Below the pieces are notes generated by a model. That model was given only the letters and a program-made list of their open reading frames with translations, was not told the origin of the DNA and did no database searches. This document shows positions 58,401 through 64,000 of a stretch of 64,000 bases of DNA, piece by piece. This stretch comes from Chrysomallon squamiferum (lineage: Eukaryota; Mollusca; Gastropoda; Neomphalida; Peltospiridae), in the NCBI GenBank assembly GCA_012295275.1, contig CM022676.1, positions 15,720,785-15,784,784 on the forward strand, written 5' to 3'. Positions within the stretch are counted from its first letter, which is position 1; each line of letters begins with the position of its first letter. Both the position numbers and the translations under genes were made by a program.

Positions 58401-59855
58401 TATTATTATTACTATTATTATTATTATTTTATTTTCTAATTTTGGTTCAGTGTGCGCTTTTCTATGATAGTGTTTAAGTTGTATATATATATAAAGTTTG
58501 ACATGTGGAAGTAACTAAACTATGCTTTAGATTCTGAATGATTGATATTTTCTATTATTATTGTTAGTAGTAGTAGTAGCAGCAGTAGTAGTAGTATCAG
58601 CGTTATTATTTTGCTATCATCCTCTTTATTACACCTATTGTTACTGAAGAGTTACTGTAATGTACGTTCTGACAATATAGACAAATGCAAACCATATTTT
58701 GCCTATGTCTACACTTATGCGCAGACAGTGCATTAACAATGAACTATTCAGAGCGTCGTAAATAAAATCCGGTAATACCTTTCTTGTCTCGTCATACACT
58801 ATTTTTAGTCTGATCTATATAACAAACTAACACACTCTTGCTAAACTGGTTACGCGAGTGTGATTTGAGCATTGTGTATTAGGAGGTTAGATCAGTTTCA
58901 GTCGAATGACTATTTTTTATGGCTTACGTAACAATTTAGTTTGGCTTATTTTGCCGTGTGTAATTACAATTGTATTTCGGAAAAAAAAAAAAAAAAAAAA
59001 AACAAAAAAAACTGATAAACGAATCGACTTTTACGTTTTTCCTGTCTTATATTTGTAATGGATAAAAATAGGTCATATATATTACTGTTGTTGTTGTTGT
59101 TATCGTTGTCGTTGTTACTTTTGGTAGGTTTTCCAAGTAATTTATTATTATTTTTTTTTTTAAATGTGGTGGTATAACGTTTGTGATATGTTATATTTTG
59201 TTGTTTCTCGCTAAAGTGGAAAAATACTTTCTATTAATTGTGAGTTATCCGTTGTAACTGCGTGTATTTGACATGTCCAGCAGAGCGGAATGTTTGACTG
59301 ATTCAGAAAAGATTCGAAAAACCAGTTTGTAATAAACTGTTGGTAAACATCGAGCAGACCTACTTTGGCGTGTGATTTACAATTTCAGTTTATAGCAGAG
59401 ACGTGAAGTTATACTTTAACAGTATGATACAAATATAAGAACGTTTTCTTCCAGGCTGCTTGGTCATTAAGAAATGTATAATAAAACTCCAAGAATGAAA
59501 AACACAATAATACAAATAAACACGTAGAATTTGTAGGTAGCGCGTAGATCACACACTGAAGTTTTTCCCCTTTTGCACTCCATTCATCGATAAAATTATT
59601 CCTTGCACTTATAAATTATAATATATAATAATTTAAAAAAAAAAAAAAAAAAAAAAAAGAATAAAATAAATAATAATTAAAATAAGGAAGTAGAATTTGC
59701 TGGTTGAAGAATAATCGCGTAGATTACACACCAAAGATTTTCTTGCGTTTCTAGCAGATGTTGGCTGAAAACACTGATAAACTTATTAACGTTTTGAGCT
59801 CAGTTAATCGATACATTATAAATATATAATAAAAAACCAAGAATAAATAAACAAA

Positions 59856-59907
<52 letters not shown>

Positions 59908-62222
59908 CTTAAAAAAAACGTGAATAATTTGTTTCGATTTATAAGACTAGATTATTATTATTATTATTATTATTATTTGATTTTCACGATCAACGAAGGG
60001 AAACCTGATTTGCTATTTAATTTTCTGAAATACTCTCCACCTTTGCCTCTTTTCATGATTTCAATTTCCTATGAATATAATTCTTTGAATATGAATGCCA
60101 AATGCATTTTACTGCTGTTCAGAGCTGTCTAATAATAACGGAAGAAGAAGAAGAAGAAGAAGAAGAAGAAGAAGAAGAAGAAGAAGAAGAAAAAGAAGAA
60201 GAAGAAGAAGAGGAAGTTCAAGATAACATTCAACTATAATGTTTATGATTTAAACTTGCTATGAATTTAATTCACGAAATTTGAATATGTAATGTATTTC
60301 ACTGCTGTTTCTATAAACGATGTTCGGTCCCGTCTATTAATAACTGAAGAAGATGAAGAAAACATCGCTGAAATAATTAAATGTATCTAATTACATTTAT
60401 TATTTTTTCTTCATTTTTGTTATAGTGTATTGTTGTTGTCGTTGTCTTTCTAGTTATTATTATTATTATTATTATTCAGCAGTTGCTATAATTTATCTTG
60501 AATGTTGATAAACGTAAATGTTTTCTACTTTCCTATTTATTTCTCCTCTTAAGCGCAGGTATTGTATTAACAATACATTTTTCAGATAATAGTTAGTAAG
60601 ATCCGGGTATACCTCTGTGTATTTCGTGCAGCAGTCACAGACTATTTTTATTTGACATAAATAAGCAGCAAATACGTACTTGCTATGTTGGTTATGCGGG
60701 TATCGTTTCAGCATCATTACAAATCTGAAAAACGAAAATAACGTTATGAAATCATCTCTACATAAGCTGTAACGTTCTGTACATGAAAAAGACAAAAAAT
60801 AATAAATAAATAAATAAATAATAAAAAGTAAAACAAAGACAAATAACATTAACCTAAAACAGTCCTATGTATATAGAGAATCATCGAAACCGGAATGTAC
60901 GAAACGGACTATTTTCCTCCGAGAAATATCATAAAACTTCTCTCCAGTCAGTGTTTCACAAGTATAAACCATTATTATTCGTTTAGCTTGGACGAACAGT
61001 CGCTACATTTTAACATAATTAATGTCTGTGAGTCAACCCTATTATTAAGTGTGAATCAAATCTAATCATTAACTTTTGTCTGTTTGTTCGTTGATGGATT
61101 GCAAAATAGTTGTATATATAATCCGACAATGTGCGCAGTTGGTTTAAGTTAGCTATCCGATTACAAAATACCTGTATTATATGTTTACGCTGCGAGAAAT
61201 AATTGATACAATTTTATATGTTTTTTTTTTTTTTCACGTCTGTGTGACTTATTAGTGTCTCTTTGCCAGACTTATTTTTAGGTGTAATTTTGTTTTCTGT
61301 GTAGTGAATTATATATAATATTCACAAAACACTTCTTTTATATGCCCATTTAAAGTAGAATGTCTGATACATTTTATATTATGTAAGGTATGATATTACA
61401 GTAACATTTATTGAGCTATAGTGTATATTATGTTTATAAACTCATTTTCTAACGGTTCTTCAATGTTTAGCTAATTAGTGTCAGAAAATGGGGGCAACTA
61501 CGCATCATAATGATTAAGATTATGATGATGATGATTATTATTAGTAGTAGTAGTATCGTCACGATCATTACCATTATTATATCATAGTATTTATTGATTA
61601 TCGTACCACAGTATCTTTGAAAGCAGTGCTCCACTAGCAGCTTCTGACAGTTATTACATTTTCTGACTTTAAATTTATTATTATTATTTTCGATCAGACC
61701 ATTGTCGCAAAACGCCTGTATATCAGAACTTATTATTTATTTGATAATTTCATTTATTAATCCCAAAATAAAGTTGTATTATCTCATACTATTGACCATA
61801 GCGATTGTAAAAGAAGGAGAGTACTACTTAACTGTTAAAAAGTCATATGTCTGTGCACGGGTGTATCTGTATATAATTTCAGATTTTCAGTACATTAATA
61901 TGAGAAGTATTGGTTGCCGATATTTATGGCAACACTAGAGATAGAGCGACATCTTTAACTTACCCAACTTTACGTTTATTACCGAGTATCTGTTACATAA
62001 TTTTCTTTACACAGGAAATATCATATGTAAGTACATGTTTGTTCGTTATTTTTTTTCCTGTTGGTTTTTATTAAATAAAACTAACTATTGTTAGTTACAG
62101 ATCATATATAAAATGTTATTATTTCAGTACCAGTACGGTTAGTGAATGGAAGAGGAATACCAACACAAGGTCGAGTTGAGATTCAAGTAAACGGGACGTG
62201 GGGAACAATCTGTGATGATGGT
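54517..62222 (+). CDS. Gene E: secreted or membrane SRCR protein, cut by gap
   Basis: Exon 1 (54517-54574) encodes [19 protein letters not shown], a short signal peptide, with donor G|GTATGT in phase 1. The next recognised exon starts at 62128 after ATTTCAG, also phase 1 in. It reads [10 protein letters not shown] then [20 protein letters not shown], an excellent SRCR N-terminal half, and runs into the N gap at 62223. The two-exon link over a 7.5 kb intron is inferred from phase and order; intermediate exons cannot be excluded. SRCR proteins bind microbial or host ligands outside the cell. The related exon at 15863 shows how this one probably continues (FDEKDASVLCHM). Confidence 0.55.
56375..56890. 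repeat. Degenerate ~43-bp minisatellite
   Basis: About 12 imperfect units with the core ATTATTAGAAAATATA-CAGGATAACTTT-AAACAAAAACGT. Divergence between units indicates age. Confidence 0.85.
60138..60214. repeat. (GAA)n tract
   Basis: About 25 GAA units with few interruptions, purine-only on the plus strand. Confidence 0.9.
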
Positions 62223-62422
62223 NNNNNNNNNNNNNNNNNNNNNNNNNNNNNNNNNNNNNNNNNNNNNNNNNNNNNNNNNNNNNNNNNNNNNNNNNNNNNN
62301 NNNNNNNNNNNNNNNNNNNNNNNNNNNNNNNNNNNNNNNNNNNNNNNNNNNNNNNNNNNNNNNNNNNNNNNNNNNNNNNNNNNNNNNNNNNNNNNNNNNN
62401 NNNNNNNNNNNNNNNNNNNNNN
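62223..62422. other. Assembly gap, 200 N
   Basis: Exactly 200 N, a length used as a placeholder by scaffolders, so the true size is unknown. It interrupts the SRCR exon of gene E. A CA tract (62437-62466) borders it on the right. Confidence 0.98.
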
Positions 62423-62429
62423 AATACAG

Positions 62430-62469
<40 letters not shown>

Positions 62470-62624
62470 GAGACACACTCAGACACAAATATTCGGAGAC
62501 ACACACAAAGACACAAATACAGACACACACAACGACACACATACAGACACACACTTATATTAGGTACTCCAAGCGAAATTTTCTCTGACAAAGTCTATTT
62601 GAGAATATGTTATGTTAAGTGTTC

Positions 62625-62890
62625 AACGCATATTCACACGAACAATAGCAAGTACTTTATAACCTGTTTCCTTTCTGAAACAATGCAGCTTGTTGAAATA
62701 CATAAGTAGACTGACTTCCTCGTTCAAGGAAAGCTTTGCTGAAATTTCACTGGCTGCTCTAATATGAACACTGCAGATTACATCAGGAAGAACATTTGAC
62801 ACGTTAGTTTTTAAATAGTTCATAATTTCTTTTTCTGACTGAATCGATTTTATAGTTATTGTTATTTCTATTTCTAGTGACGTTTGTATT
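62625..62890. repeat. Copy of the window's first 260 bases
   Basis: CAAGTACTTTATAACCTGTT, TGCAGCTTGTTGAAATAC and CATAATTTCTTTTTCTGACT are shared with 22-225. With the exon copy below, this marks a large-scale duplication offset of about 62.56 kb. Confidence 0.9.
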
Positions 62891-63004
62891 ATTATTATTA
62901 TTATTGTTGTTGTTATTGTTGTTATGGTTGTTATTTTTATTATGATTATTGTTATTATTTATATTATTATTATTAGTTTAGTGTTATTATTATTACTATT
63001 ATTT

Positions 63005-63047
<43 letters not shown>

Positions 63048-63070
63048 AATTATTATTATTGTTATTTCAG

Positions 63071-63161
63071 ATTTCCCAATGGAGTAATTCAAACATGCGG
63101 ACAGACGTTTTTATTTTCTGTATTTTTCCTATAAGTTTTCTCATTCTGCACTCGAGTACTG
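63071..63161 (+). CDS. Gene A2 exon 1: signal peptide (partial gene)
   Basis: Near-identical to 511-601; ATG 63095, MRTDVFIFCIFPISFLILHS..., donor G|GTAAGT. The intron that follows (63162-64000) repeats the TAG-rich tract of the first copy. The rest of the gene lies past the window. Confidence 0.75.
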
Positions 63162-64000
63162 GTAAGTTGAATCTAAACTAATTCCATGTAGTTGTTCTTC
63201 TTTTCTTCTTCTTCTGAAGCAAAAAGTTTTAGAAAATGTAGTTTTGTGTTAGTGTCAGTAGTAGTGGTCATTGTAATAGTAATAGAATAAGGGAGTGTAG
63301 TAGTCGTAATAGTAACAATAGTTAAAGTAACAGCAGTAATAGTTATACAGTTATGCTGTTACTGGTAATCATACAACTAGCGCTAGTAACACAAGTAGCA
63401 ACAGCTGCAACTGTAGTAGTTGTAGTAAATGTGGAATATCTAAAACTAATAATTAAAATCACAATAATGGCTATAACAGTGGTAAAAGAAGTAGTAGTAG
63501 TGATAGTAGTAATAGTAATAGTGGTAGTACTGGTAATAGTAGTAGTTGTAGTATTATTAGAAATAGACGTAGTAGCTGTAGTAGTACTAGTAGCTGTAGT
63601 AGTGGTAGTAATAGAGTAGAAGAAGTGATAGAAGCAAAGGAAGAAGAAGAAGAAAAAGACGTGGTAGTAGCAGTAGTAATTATAGAAGTAAATATAGAAT
63701 AAACCACTGATAATGATTTTATCAGAAATAACAGTGGAGGTTATAGTAGCAGAAGAACTGGTTTTAGTGTCTGGGTGAATACTATGTATTAGGAGGAGTA
63801 TCATTAGTACTAGTAGTAGAAAAGGAGTAATAGTAAAAATAGTAGCATAATCAGCAGTGCTAGTAGTAGTACTCATAGAGGTAGTAATAATAATAATTAG
63901 TAGTGATAGAAGTATTACTAATCGCATTGGTAGTAATAGTAGTTGTAGTAACTGTAGTATCATTATCAATCTAATACAGCTACGATTAGCGATAATAACA

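Larger units (their letters stand above)
54575..62127. other. Gene E intron: repeats, no clear gene
   Basis: Holds a repeat of roughly 550 bases in three copies (about 55350-55900, 58650-58900, 60470-60950, sharing TTTCCTATTTATTTC and CGTCGTAAATAA or equivalents). It also holds the AATTT.GTTTGG repeat (58218, 58925), an AT-rich minisatellite, GAA and AAT tracts, and a 42-codon frame at 57989-58117 ([20 protein letters not shown]), unassigned. Confidence 0.5.

Noticed and set aside
55664-60849. Minus-strand frames at 55664-55909 and 60493-60849 as paralogous genes
   Set aside because: Similarity is at DNA level over a larger noncoding repeat, with stops in equivalent positions; treated as dispersed repeat copies.

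Overview
This is eukaryotic, AT-rich, intron-dense animal DNA. Many small coding exons with GT-AG boundaries sit among very long simple repeats (CT/GA, GT, AAT/TTA, AAAT), decayed transposons and recent local duplications. The gene families (immunoglobulin-superfamily receptors with tyrosine-based tails, an FN3 receptor, SRCR exons and a CLCA protein) and the repeat style suggest a lophotrochozoan, most likely a mollusc. This is inference; no species-specific marker was recognised. One 200-base run of N (62223-62422) marks a scaffold gap.

Layout, left to right. (1) 535-10307, plus strand: receptor gene A. It has a signal peptide, a two-exon Ig pair, a tandem copy of that pair (its second exon carries a stop), a Thr-rich stalk, FN3, one transmembrane helix and a short tail with YENL and PYEVF motifs. 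(2) 10.9-16.0 kb: a minus-strand LINE relic, a Tigger-like DNA transposon fragment and an orphan half-SRCR exon. (3) 17.1-28.5 kb, minus strand: receptor gene B, with a signal peptide, five Ig-type exons, a helix built partly from a coding minisatellite, and a tail with an ITIM-type VKYDTV motif. A degraded Ty3/gypsy element lies in its first intron. (4) 28.2-34.4 kb: a duplicated gene-B signal-peptide exon, a decayed inverted copy of the gene-B ectodomain, and a fragment of the next gene. (5) 34.97-37.48 kb, plus strand: gene D, an unrecognised tyrosine- and serine-rich protein with its own CCAAT/TATA-type promoter and two frameshifts. (6) 37988-48005, minus strand: a 12-exon CLCA gene, complete except for one probable single-base frameshift, with giant microsatellites in many of its introns. 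(7) 48-54 kb: noncoding DNA, a second LINE copy and a relic of a gene-A-type last exon. (8) 54.4 kb to the gap: gene E, a TATA-driven signal-peptide exon followed 7.5 kb later by an SRCR exon cut by the gap. (9) 63.07 kb to the end: the first exon of a second gene A.

The main biological point is a cluster of paired-receptor-like Ig genes. A and B have different ectodomains, but both carry a 34-nt phase 1-to-2 cytoplasmic exon followed by an EQES-containing exon. B has an inhibitory-type tyrosine motif and A has a Grb2/YxxPhi-type tail. Decayed or partial copies of their exons lie throughout the window. Repeats of window-end sequence show that the A region is itself duplicated about 62.5 kb away. 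Several frameshifts fall in otherwise conserved exons, so some apparent pseudogene lesions may be assembly indels.
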